A stretch of 14,881 nt of DNA from Bacillota bacterium (GTDB lineage: Bacteria; Bacillota; Sulfobacillia; Sulfobacillales; Sulfobacillaceae). The DNA lies in contig JAKADI010000004.1 of assembly GCA_021820675.1 (NCBI GenBank), positions 1-14,881 on the forward strand, given 5' to 3'. Position numbers and translations under genes: made by a program. Positions 1 to 7,316 of the stretch are shown here, one piece after another. Positions within the stretch are counted from its first letter, which is position 1, and each line of letters starts with the position of its first letter. Under the pieces are notes generated by a model that saw only the letters and a program-made list of their open reading frames with translations, had not been told where the DNA came from and did no database searches.

Positions 1-333
1 GCGTTTTTGATGTATGGAATTTCCATTACGCTGAGCGCAATAATGCCCAACAGCGGTTTAGCCATTTTGTTTATAGCTATTGCCATCTGGACATTACAAG
101 TTACCACCGTGATGGTGTTTTCAATGATTCACGGCCTCAGTTCCGGTCGGTCCGTAGGAGTCAGTACGGGCGTTCTGGCAGGAGTGAGCAATCTCGTAGC
201 GTCGCTAGCACCGTTTGTGATGGGGATTCTCATTGCAGCAACCCACAGCTATATAGGGGCATTTTCATTTCTGGGAGGCGCGGCCCTCATTGGGTCGGGA
301 ATGATGGCCATACTGATTCCTCAAGGCTATTAG
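1..333 (+). CDS. MFS transporter, C-terminal part (truncated by window edge)
   Basis: The frame is open from the first base and ends at a TAG at 331-333, so this is the 3' end of a longer gene. The roughly 110 visible residues form about three hydrophobic helices. These are separated by a short Ser/Gly/Arg-rich loop (HGLSSGRSVGVSTG) and a helix rich in small residues and Pro (LAPFVMGILIAA). This is typical of the last helices of a major facilitator superfamily carrier. The substrate cannot be read from this fragment. The next gene starts 68 bases downstream on the same strand with its own strong ribosome binding site, so co-transcription with the cyclodeaminase-family gene is plausible. A different 12-helix carrier family is possible because the diagnostic N-terminal motifs lie outside the window. 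Confidence 0.75.
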   Translation, partial: AFLMYGISITLSAIMPNSGLAILFIAIAIWTLQVTTVMVFSMIHGLSSGRSVGVSTGVLAGVSNLVASLAPFVMGILIAATHSYIGAFSFLGGAALIGSGMMAILIPQGY

Positions 334-386
334 TACCCATTACTAAGCGAATGCCCATGCTCAGAACATCCCGACGAAATACTATC

Positions 387-393
387 AAGGAGG
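387..393 (+). promoter_or_regulatory. Ribosome binding site fixing the cyclodeaminase start
   Basis: AAGGAGG lies 8 bases before the ATG at 402. The frame is open further upstream, with an ATG at 351, but that codon has no comparable site. This is why 402 is taken as the start. Confidence 0.8.
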
Positions 394-401
394 CGAGCAA
401 C

Positions 402-1511
402 ATGTTATTAATCGACAATACCGCGGTAAAACAGATCCTCACCATGCAAGACTGCATCAATGCTCAAGATGCCACATTCCGACGGATAATCACCGGGCAA
501 GCCATTCATCGCCCGCGAATTGACATCTACGCCCCGACTGGACGAGATACAGACTATTATCGTTGGGGTACAATGGAAGGAGTCGATGCGCAACTGGGAA
601 TTCTTGCCATTCGAGTAAAATCCGACATCATTAGTTGGCCCCAAGACAACAACAAATTCTGGACAGAAGAAAAGTACTGCAAAGAGCCCGGAACTTATTG
701 CGGATTGATTTGGTTATTTAGCATCCGTAACGGCGTTCCCCTAGCCATTATTCAAGATGGTTATTTACAACACTTTCGCGTGGGGGCTGGCGCCGGCTTA
801 GGAGTTCGTTATTTAGCTCGCCCAGACGCCCATACGGTGGCGATTATCGGTTCAGGAGGCATGGCACGCACTTACTTGGAAGCCATTTGTTGTGAACGCC
901 CCATTCGCGTGGCCCACGTCTATAGCCCCAATCCCACCCACCGTGAGCAATTTGCTCAGGACATGGCGACCAAGTTAAGGATCATGATAAAACCGATGGA
1001 ATCCGCTGAGAAAGCCGTGGAGGGTGCCGATATTGTCGCAACCTGTACGGATAGCATGCGACCTCTATTATTTGGAGACTGGCTAGAGCCGGGTATGCAC
1101 GTTACCAATCTCGGTCCGATGGAATTCGACGAATCAGTATATCACCGTGCTCACGTAACAGCCCGTTTAGGCGTGGGCGGATTAGATCTCCCTGAGACTG
1201 ACCGCATCCAACAGCTCAGGGGCCATAGTCCTATTGCCTATATTGCGGGTTCCGCTGAAGAAATAAAGAGGCTGCCTCCCCCTATGACAGGTCCATCCAT
1301 GTTTACTCGAGAAGCGCCAAGCATCATGGACATTATGGCAGGAACGGCAGTTGGTCGGCAATATCGTGATGATATTACCGCATACATCAACGTGGGTAAT
1401 CAAGGATTGCAATTTGCTGCTGTCGGAAACCTCGTCTTCGAGCGCGCCAAAGCAGAAGCATTAGGTCGAGACCTTCCCACGGAGTGGTTCTTACAAGATA
1501 TCCGTGATTGA
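402..1511 (+). CDS. Ornithine cyclodeaminase / mu-crystallin family protein (divergent member)
   Basis: The product is 369 residues, close to the usual length of the family. A Rossmann dinucleotide-binding motif IIGSGGMA (148-155) sits in the middle, preceded by HFRVGAGAGLGVRYLAR (124-140), the family segment that normally reads RTxA and holds the substrate-carboxylate Arg (R126 here). GGLDLPETD (259-267) occupies the place of the GGDxPGK/T-type segment that carries the catalytic Asp, and NVGNQGLQFAAVG (330-342) is the conserved C-terminal stretch. Family members act as NAD-dependent ornithine cyclodeaminases, alanine dehydrogenases or imine reductases. The changes around R126 and a long segment at about 74-105 place it outside the well-characterised ornithine cyclodeaminases, so the substrate is unknown. 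The neighbouring MFS gene could supply a substrate. Fold assignment is firm; reaction is not. Confidence 0.85.
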   Translation: MLLIDNTAVKQILTMQDCINAQDATFRRIITGQAIHRPRIDIYAPTGRDTDYYRWGTMEGVDAQLGILAIRVKSDIISWPQDNNKFWTEEKYCKEPGTYCGLIWLFSIRNGVPLAIIQDGYLQHFRVGAGAGLGVRYLARPDAHTVAIIGSGGMARTYLEAICCERPIRVAHVYSPNPTHREQFAQDMATKLRIMIKPMESAEKAVEGADIVATCTDSMRPLLFGDWLEPGMHVTNLGPMEFDESVYHRAHVTARLGVGGLDLPETDRIQQLRGHSPIAYIAGSAEEIKRLPPPMTGPSMFTREAPSIMDIMAGTAVGRQYRDDITAYINVGNQGLQFAAVGNLVFERAKAEALGRDLPTEWFLQDIRD

Positions 1512-1801
1512 GCGGTCACCAATTTTGACAACGATCCCAAAAGTCAGTCCAAGATAGACAACACGACCGACCATTCCACGAGGTGAATCTTCTTAGAACT
1601 AAGCGAAATGTCGGTACGTCAAACTCTGTCACGGCCGGGTGTCAGAGGCATGCAGATGCCATGGGGTGTCTGCACGCCCCGGTCGTTTGTCGCCATCGGC
1701 CAACACCCGTCATCATATTGTCCAGTCACGGCAGGGCAATGCCCTGAGAAAGGCGCTCTTCGTTTACCAGGACGTTCACCATTCATGTCCCAAATGTCCT
1801 T
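1512..1801. other. Intergenic gap with three consecutive hairpins
   Basis: These 290 bases separate two convergent genes, and I see no credible gene in them. Three inverted repeats can be read. The first is 1624-1647: CTCTG-T-CAC and GTG-T-CAGAG around six bases. The second is 1651-1674: TGCAGATGCC and GGTGTCTGCA around ATGG, ten pairs including two G-T pairs. The third is 1732-1746: CAGGGC and GCCCTG around AAT. A small palindrome CTTAG-AA-CTAAG is at 1592-1603. None is followed by a clear T-run on either strand, so these are not textbook intrinsic terminators. They could still stop transcription from both sides or form a structured RNA. Short frames across this region have no ribosome binding site and no recognisable domain. 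Confidence 0.5.
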
Positions 1802-3796
1802 TCATTGATTCGCTGGCAATACCGCATCCGCCAACACTTCCGAAAAATCCCGCACCTTAATCTGTTTATCGTCCTGATCTAGAGATTGAACCCCGTCCCG
1901 CATCATCGTTAAACAAAAGGGACAAGCCGTTGCAATTGTCGTGGCTCCGGTTTCTAGAGCCTGCTGGGCACGATTTTGGTTAATGCGCTGACCTTGGTGT
2001 TCTTCTAGCCACATCCGCCCTCCGCCTGCCCCGCAACAGAAACTTCTCTCGCGCGACCTCTCCATTTCCGTAAGTTGGACTCCGGGAACGGACTCTAAAA
2101 TCACTCGGGGAGCGTCGTAAATTCCGTTATAGCGGCCCAAATAGCATGAATCGTGGTAGGTCAACGTCTCCTCTAAATCTCTAATGGGTGTCAATTTCCC
2201 TTCGGCCACGAGTTCCGCCAAATATTCGGCGTGGTGCTTCACTGTATAGTGGCCGCCAAAATCTTGATATTCATTTTTAATCGTATTAAAGCAATGGGGA
2301 CAGGTTGTCAGAATAACATCGGGCTCCGCCGCATTTAAGGTTTCCACGTTCTCCACCGCCAGACTCTGATAGAGATACTCGTTTCCAAGTCGCCTAGCAG
2401 GATCTCCTGTGCATTTTTCCATAGCTCCCAAAACTCCCACATCGACACCGGCGTACTTCAATAAGGCCACAGTCGCTTGGGCAACCTTCCTTGCGCGGTC
2501 ATCATAAGTCGCTGCACACCCCATCCAATATAGCACCTTTGGCTTATCACCACGGCTTACATCCTTAATCCCCATACTTTCGGCAAACTGTTGCCGAGCA
2601 TCACCCCCGAGACCCCAGGGATTTCCTTGGTTTTCCATATTACGAAAAGCACTTTGCGCCTCGATTGGCATTTCCCCTTGCGTCAGTACCAAATGGCGCC
2701 GCATTCCCACTATTTTCACCACATGCTCATCGTACACGGGGCAGACTTCGACACATGCTCCACACGTTGTGCAAGCCCACAAATCGTCTTGCGGAATGAT
2801 CCCTCCTGCTAACGGTGTGTCGATTAATTCCTGCTGTACCGGGGTTCGGGCTGCCGCCACTTCATCCACAAGAGGGCCCACTTGTTCCAACTGATTGCGA
2901 ATGGACACGATAATATTTTTGGGCGACAAACTCTTTCCCGTCTGATTAGCGGGACAAACCGCCGTACACCGGCCACATTGGACACAGGCATAGGCATCCA
3001 GTAGATCTTTCCACGTCAAGTCAGACACCTGACCAATTCCGTAACTTTCAGTGGTTTCATCGTCAAAATCTAAGGGGGGTAGATGGCCCTTATTATCAAG
3101 ATTGCGGAAATAAATATTAAACGGTGCGACAAACAAGTGAAAATGTTTAGAATACGGTAAGTAGACCAGAAACCCCAGAAGTCCCAATGCATTGATCCAT
3201 CTGGACACAGTAAGTCCCAGACGATCTTTTCCTGGACCAAAATGACGTAACCAAAACCCTAACGCTCCTCCCAATGGAGCAAAGAGCATATGCGGATGTA
3301 GAGCCAATTGAAAGCTCTCAATGCTTAACTGCGCCACGATAATAACGGCAATCAGCAATAACACCAAACCCGCGTCCCAATTTCTAATCAATCGGGGGCT
3401 CCTCGCAATATATCTCTTGTAGGCTGCCATAACCACGGCAAGGACCACAAAAATGGCGGTAATATCGAATGCCGTGTCGATGATGCTACCAAAAATTCCA
3501 CTAGGTACGCCAAAAACGGGGAAAATCCCGTTGAGAAAGAAAACCGCAGTTTGAATCGACACAATCAAGAATCCCCAAAACATCATTACATGCATTATTC
3601 CGGAGAATCGGTCTTGCAAAACACGATGTTGCCCAAAAACTTCACGCCAAACACCTTGCCATCTTAAACCTGGGTCGTCGGAACGATCGACAGGTTGTCC
3701 TACATGAATAAGAGAGATTTTTTCCGTCACGAGAAGCCCAAACCACAAAATCGCTAATAGTACAACCACAACAAAAGCTAAATGGTTAAGTGACAT
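1802..3796 (-). CDS. FadF/EtfD-like membrane Fe-S oxidoreductase (heterodisulfide reductase-related)
   Basis: The 664-residue product has an N-terminal NarI-like membrane domain of about five or six helices (roughly 1-215). It contains the stretch SGIMHVMMFWGF (65-76), with His residues (H69, H167, H169) that could ligate haem. Two 4Fe-4S motifs follow: C271/C274/C277/C281 and C342/C345/C348/C352. Two CCG (HdrB-type) domains come next: the first with C428, C462 in EKCTGD and C499/C502, the second with C551, C587-C588-G and C625/C628. The first CCG copy has a single Cys where the family motif has two. This is the architecture of Bacillus FadF and mycobacterial EtfD, which are thought to pass electrons from acyl-CoA dehydrogenases through electron-transfer flavoprotein to menaquinone. 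No acyl-CoA dehydrogenase or ETF gene is visible here. The start is preceded by a G-rich site. An 80-base AT-rich gap with a palindrome separates it from the FeoA-like gene, so it may have its own promoter. Confidence 0.88.
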   Translation of the reverse strand: MSLNHLAFVVVVLLAILWFGLLVTEKISLIHVGQPVDRSDDPGLRWQGVWREVFGQHRVLQDRFSGIMHVMMFWGFLIVSIQTAVFFLNGIFPVFGVPSGIFGSIIDTAFDITAIFVVLAVVMAAYKRYIARSPRLIRNWDAGLVLLLIAVIIVAQLSIESFQLALHPHMLFAPLGGALGFWLRHFGPGKDRLGLTVSRWINALGLLGFLVYLPYSKHFHLFVAPFNIYFRNLDNKGHLPPLDFDDETTESYGIGQVSDLTWKDLLDAYACVQCGRCTAVCPANQTGKSLSPKNIIVSIRNQLEQVGPLVDEVAAARTPVQQELIDTPLAGGIIPQDDLWACTTCGACVEVCPVYDEHVVKIVGMRRHLVLTQGEMPIEAQSAFRNMENQGNPWGLGGDARQQFAESMGIKDVSRGDKPKVLYWMGCAATYDDRARKVAQATVALLKYAGVDVGVLGAMEKCTGDPARRLGNEYLYQSLAVENVETLNAAEPDVILTTCPHCFNTIKNEYQDFGGHYTVKHHAEYLAELVAEGKLTPIRDLEETLTYHDSCYLGRYNGIYDAPRVILESVPGVQLTEMERSRERSFCCGAGGGRMWLEEHQGQRINQNRAQQALETGATTIATACPFCLTMMRDGVQSLDQDDKQIKVRDFSEVLADAVLPANQ

Positions 3797-3858
3797 AATC
3801 TAACCCCCATAATTGACGAGGTGCCCTTGCGGATATTTTAGCATTTTATCAAATATTG

Positions 3859-3868
3859 TTGTATACAA
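3859..3868. promoter_or_regulatory. Perfect palindrome TTGTATACAA upstream of the FadF-like gene
   Basis: A 10-bp perfect palindrome lies in the 80-base AT-rich gap between the FeoA-like stop and the FadF-like start, about 60 bases before that start. On the minus strand it is followed by two TAAAAT boxes (about 3848-3843 and 3840-3835) that could serve as -10 elements, but no good -35 is visible. Palindromes of this kind are common operators. The regulator is unknown. Confidence 0.35.
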
Positions 3869-3876
3869 ATAATGCT

Positions 3877-4107
3877 CTACGCTAATCCGCCATAAGGGGA
3901 CACATGCATTTGCCGGGCCAATTCATGGCCAATAGCAATACTCCGACCATTTTGCCTGACAACGACAGGACCATGCGGTAGTTTTTGCAGAACTTCCACT
4001 ACCGCACCTGGCCCCAATCCTAACCGAATTGCCTGCATGCGGCTAATTGCCAAAGAAATCTGTTCGATCTGTACAGTGCTGTGGATTTCCGCGTCAAGCA
4101 GTGTCAC
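3877..4107 (-). CDS. FeoA-domain small protein
   Basis: The product is 76 residues. Residues 29-69 match the SH3-like FeoA fold: LGLGPGAVVEVL, then HGPVVVRQNGRSIAIGHELARQMHV, that is, a turn with GxxPG, a beta hairpin, and the terminal helix with Leu-Ala plus a final Val strand. FeoA domains occur as partners of the ferrous-iron transporter FeoB or as C-terminal domains of DtxR-type regulators. Here there is neither FeoB nor an HTH domain, so it is a free-standing domain. The GTG start overlaps the tatC stop (GTGA) and is preceded by GGAGGG at 7 bases, so it is probably translationally coupled to tatC. Its role is unknown. A link to iron or to a membrane partner is only suggested by the family. 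Confidence 0.75.
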   Translation of the reverse strand: MTLLDAEIHSTVQIEQISLAISRMQAIRLGLGPGAVVEVLQKLPHGPVVVRQNGRSIAIGHELARQMHVSPYGGLA

Positions 4108-4856
4108 ACAGATCCCTCCGAATTATCCGAGGGCGCTGCATGCTCACTCACATCGGGAGGCTTATAAGTAAAGCGTGCAACTAACGCCGAAACTTCATAG
4201 ATAAGATAAATGGGCAGGGCCATGAGCGTCATGGATAGGGCATCGGGCGGCGCCAAAATCGCAGCAATAAAAAAAGATAGCAATATGGCATAACGCCGGT
4301 AACGCGCGAACATAGCCGGGTGAACCATGCCCAGATGCGAAAGCACACCCGAAACCAATGGAAGCTCGGCAAATACCCCAAACGGGAGCGACAAATCAAT
4401 GATAAAGCTTAACAAACTCCCTAGCCTCCACAGAGGTTCAATGCCATGGCCGGTAAAGGACAGCATAACATGTAAAACAATTGGTACAAAGACAAGATAA
4501 CCGGTCGCTGCCCCAATTAAAAACAAGACCAGTCCCGGACCAACAATGACCCCCACCACGCGCCGTTCAATGTGGGTCAACCCCGGTAAGATAAACGATG
4601 CCACTTCGTACAAAATTAAAGGGGAAGTCAGGATGAGCGACATCGCCAAATCCAGTTTAATCAACGCAAAAAATGCTTCGGTAACGCCGGTCACTATGAC
4701 GTGATGTACCGGGGTATGAGCAATAATCCAGTGCATCACGGGCCTGGTATAAAAAAATCCTATCAAAAAGACAACCGCAACCGCTCCCAAAATCACAAAG
4801 AGACGGTTGCGCAATTCTGCCAAGTGTTCGGTAACGCTCATTCGCTTGTCGTTCAT
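4104..4856 (-). CDS. tatC: Twin-arginine translocase subunit TatC
   Basis: TatC is the membrane receptor that recognises twin-arginine signal peptides and exports folded, often cofactor-containing, proteins. The 250-residue product shows the family landmarks: HLAELRNR (11-18) at the cytoplasmic N-terminus, TEAFF (59-63), LPGLTHIERR (90-99) whose E97 corresponds to the signal-binding Glu of the first loops, FGVFAELPLV (159-168) with the conserved Glu in helix 5, and LAPPDALSM (201-209) before the sixth helix. A polar tail follows. The ATG at 4856 was chosen because GGGAG lies 7 bases upstream; the longer frame from a GTG at 4862 would abut that site. It lies 27 bases after the response regulator and overlaps the FeoA-like gene. 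No tatA or tatB is present in the window. Confidence 0.95.
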   Translation of the reverse strand: MNDKRMSVTEHLAELRNRLFVILGAVAVVFLIGFFYTRPVMHWIIAHTPVHHVIVTGVTEAFFALIKLDLAMSLILTSPLILYEVASFILPGLTHIERRVVGVIVGPGLVLFLIGAATGYLVFVPIVLHVMLSFTGHGIEPLWRLGSLLSFIIDLSLPFGVFAELPLVSGVLSHLGMVHPAMFARYRRYAILLSFFIAAILAPPDALSMTLMALPIYLIYEVSALVARFTYKPPDVSEHAAPSDNSEGSV

Positions 4857-4883
4857 AATCACTCTCCCATTACACTACCGACC

Positions 4884-5528
4884 TCAATGCGGATCAACCA
4901 GTCCCCGGCGAATGGCATACGCAGCTGCTTGTACGCGGTTTTCAAAGTGAAGTTTTTGCAAAATGTTCCGCAAGTGATTTTTTACCGTGTTCTCCGAAAT
5001 AAACAATCGCCCAGCAATATCGCGATTGGAAAAGCCTTCTCCCACAAGTTTGAGCACTTCCAATTCCCGTCCTGTCAGTTGTGTTTGTTGTCGCTCGACA
5101 TCGTGACTAGAGAAGGCACGAATAATTTTAAGCGCGACATCTCCAGAGATGGAAGCCTCGCCTCGCAGTTGGGAGGACAGTTCCTCTAAAAATTGCGCAG
5201 GATCCAGATGTTTAAGGAGGTAGCCCTGAGCACCAGCCTTAACGGCTTCAAACAGCAGATCATTTTCGTCGCTTGCGGTTAAGACCACAATCTTCACATA
5301 TGGCATCTGCTCTTTAATAATGCGAGTCGCTTCAAGCCCTCCATCGCCCGGCATATTAATATCCATGAGAATCAAATCCGGCATTAGCTCTTCAGCAAGA
5401 CGCACCGCTTCTTCGCCCGTTTCTGCTTCGCCCACAACCTCCATATCCGGCCGACTTGCTAACAACGAAGCCATACCGGACCGAAATAACGCATGGTCAT
5501 CCACTAACATAATTCTTGCTTTTTCCAC
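4884..5528 (-). CDS. NarL/FixJ-family response regulator
   Basis: This is a 214-residue two-domain regulator. The receiver domain (about 5-120) has the acidic pocket D10/D11, the phosphorylatable D56 in LILMDINMPG, T84 and K106. A LuxR-type helix-turn-helix (about 151-211) follows, reading LTGRELEVL and then ISENTVKNHLRNILQKL. Phosphorylation by the kinase encoded immediately upstream should switch DNA binding. The reading frame overlaps the end of the kinase gene by about 30 bases, so the two are almost certainly co-translated. AGGAGG lies 8 bases before the GTG at 5528; a TTG one codon earlier (5531) is an alternative. Targets cannot be read directly, but tatC starts 27 bases downstream, so the system may control its own operon. 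Confidence 0.93.
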   Translation of the reverse strand: MEKARIMLVDDHALFRSGMASLLASRPDMEVVGEAETGEEAVRLAEELMPDLILMDINMPGDGGLEATRIIKEQMPYVKIVVLTASDENDLLFEAVKAGAQGYLLKHLDPAQFLEELSSQLRGEASISGDVALKIIRAFSSHDVERQQTQLTGRELEVLKLVGEGFSNRDIAGRLFISENTVKNHLRNILQKLHFENRVQAAAYAIRRGLVDPH

Positions 5529-6408
5529 CAACTTCTCCTCCTTTATCCCTATCGGTTTGGTATGTGATAGTCACAGTGGTTCCTTGCCCCAGTTGCGAGT
5601 AAATAGAAACACGTCCACCAAAAGTTTGGGCCCTTTCTTGCATAATTCCCAACCCAAAATGGTGGTTCATGGGGCCCGTCCCCATCTCAAACCCTTTGCC
5701 ATCATCAATCACTTTTAATTCTACGATATCATTGCGCAATTCCGCCGCAATTTTTACATGTTGCGCTTCAGCATGCTTGCGTACATTAGCTAACGATTCT
5801 TGGATAATCCGTAAAATCTGTACAGAAGCCATGTCGTTCCATGGCACTTCATCATGAGGCAAAGCCTTGACCTCGATGCTTACTCTTGCGCCTTCTTGAA
5901 AGTCATTAGCCAAAGTCCTCACAGCCGTCCAAAATCCCTCTTCTAACCGCTTTCCAGCCCGTAAATCATACAAGGATTGGCGCACCTCAGAATAGGATTT
6001 GTTGACTGCGGCACGGATATCATCCAATTCTTTCCGTAGTTCGTCCCAGCGGTTACCGTCTAGCAATGTCTTAGCTTGATAAACCTTTAAATTGATCACA
6101 GCCAGAGTTTGTGCCAATCCATCGTGCATTTCGCGTGCAAGTCTTTCTCGTTCCTGAAGCGCAAGCATAGCATCTTGATACGCGCGCCGTTCGTTTTCCA
6201 TTTTCTCAATAACGTCAAAAATATAGGATGAAAATCCCGCTGCGCCTACCAAGGTGACCACCACGGCAACCATGCTCACACTCGCGGGCGGCAAAATATG
6301 CCTTAAATAGAAAAACCGAACTGTTTCCGCAACCGCGACAAAGAGGGTGGGACCGATGGTTGTTAATAGTTTAAGGCGGCGATAACGTCGACGGTCATCG
6401 TAGTCCAT
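5497..6408 (-). CDS. Sensor histidine kinase, NarX/DegS (HisKA_3) type
   Basis: The 303-residue product has two predicted membrane helices (about 14-36 and 43-64), followed by a short helical linker. The HisKA_3 dimerisation domain contains the phospho-acceptor H95 in LAREMHDGLAQTL. The HATPase_c domain has N-box QESLANVRKHA (203-213), G1 box DDGKGF (235-240) and G2 box GLGIMQERA (252-260). There is almost no extracytoplasmic loop between the helices, so it probably senses a signal within or at the membrane, or through a partner. The cognate regulator overlaps its 3' end. The start ATG has a long G/A-rich ribosome binding site directly upstream. The last residues are basic and poorly conserved. 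Confidence 0.92.
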   Translation of the reverse strand: MDYDDRRRYRRLKLLTTIGPTLFVAVAETVRFFYLRHILPPASVSMVAVVVTLVGAAGFSSYIFDVIEKMENERRAYQDAMLALQERERLAREMHDGLAQTLAVINLKVYQAKTLLDGNRWDELRKELDDIRAAVNKSYSEVRQSLYDLRAGKRLEEGFWTAVRTLANDFQEGARVSIEVKALPHDEVPWNDMASVQILRIIQESLANVRKHAEAQHVKIAAELRNDIVELKVIDDGKGFEMGTGPMNHHFGLGIMQERAQTFGGRVSIYSQLGQGTTVTITYQTDRDKGGEVGGKSKNYVSG

Positions 6409-6426
6409 CCCTTCCCCCTCCTGCCG

Positions 6427-6432
6427 ATTATA
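6427..6432 (-). promoter_or_regulatory. Possible -10 box of the kinase operon
   Basis: A perfect TATAAT on the minus strand lies about 18 bases before the kinase start codon, in the 111-base gap after the alpha/beta hydrolase gene. There is no good -35 hexamer at 16-18 bases, and the implied leader would be very short, so this is tentative. Confidence 0.25.
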
Positions 6433-6519
6433 GCGAAAAACTCCTCATCCATTTTACCTGCAGACTTCAATTGGGGTAAAGACGAAATTCTCATAGAGCC
6501 GAAATCTTTGCCTAGTACG

Positions 6520-7293
6520 TCAGTCGACTGCCAATTTGCCGTATGTCCAAAAATATTGACATTCATGAACAACACGTTGGGGTTGATCCAACACTGCTAA
6601 ATGTCCACATCGGAGCAGCGACTTGACTGCACTACCTTTTATCAAGTTATGAACCTCGTCTGCTTCCTCAGGAGAAGTTCTTGCATCACTCACTCCAGCC
6701 ATCACCAGGGTCGGGACTCGAATCTTCCGAAAAACATCTTCATTCCTCACTGGATAGATAGCCTGCATCGCCTGAATATACTTCTTCTTATCAACCTCCC
6801 CTAGTTCAACAATCAAATTTTCTTTGATTTCAGGCAACGCGTAGGGCGTTAGAGTGCTTTCGGCATAACCCTCGGCAAATTCCCGCATTGTCATACTCTC
6901 CAGTTGCCGGCGTCTGGTTATAACATCTTTTTCCCCGTTAAAAAATCCACGAGTCGCGCCTATGAGCACTAAAGATTGCACAAGGTTTCCGGGATTAAGA
7001 GCAGCTACTCGGCTCATGACCCACGTTCCTAAGGAGACCCCCAAAAGATGAGCAGGTTTATTAACAACCTCTAACATATCCACCGCATCATCAACCCAGT
7101 CTTCAAGCGTGGGATAAAAGTGGTCGTTGTCTCCGAAACCTCTGGGATCCCACAGTATAACGGTATATTCCCGCGACAAGGTTGGACGAATTCGGTGAAA
7201 CAGAAATTGTCCCAGTCCCAAGCTGGAATGACACAACACTGCGTGTGGGCCGTCACCGTACACATGATAGTTAATTCCCCGAGCAGTTTGCAC
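6520..7293 (-). CDS. Alpha/beta hydrolase
   Basis: The product is 257 residues with the alpha/beta hydrolase fold. The nucleophile elbow is GVSLG (85-89, S87). The probable acid is D203 in MAGVSDARTSP and the probable catalytic His is H231 in CGHLAVLDQP. The oxyanion region appears as CHSSLG (21-26), and WDPRGFGDN (48-56) is the conserved loop after strand 4. The helical cap (about 116-185) is short. The sequence resembles the enol-lactone hydrolase/esterase branch, but the substrate cannot be read. The GTG start lies 24 bases after the upstream gene's stop on the minus strand, with a GGTGA site, so it probably forms an operon with the MocA-like and CoxG genes. Confidence 0.85.
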   Translation of the reverse strand: MQTARGINYHVYGDGPHAVLCHSSLGLGQFLFHRIRPTLSREYTVILWDPRGFGDNDHFYPTLEDWVDDAVDMLEVVNKPAHLLGVSLGTWVMSRVAALNPGNLVQSLVLIGATRGFFNGEKDVITRRRQLESMTMREFAEGYAESTLTPYALPEIKENLIVELGEVDKKKYIQAMQAIYPVRNEDVFRKIRVPTLVMAGVSDARTSPEEADEVHNLIKGSAVKSLLRCGHLAVLDQPQRVVHECQYFWTYGKLAVD

Positions 7294-7316
7294 GTAATCA
7301 CCATCCCTCGTCTATG

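Noticed and set aside
1608..1860. Two overlapping plus-strand short frames (66 and 73 codons) after the cyclodeaminase gene
   Set aside because: Neither has a convincing ribosome binding site or domain. They run through the hairpins and the second enters the antisense of the FadF-like gene.
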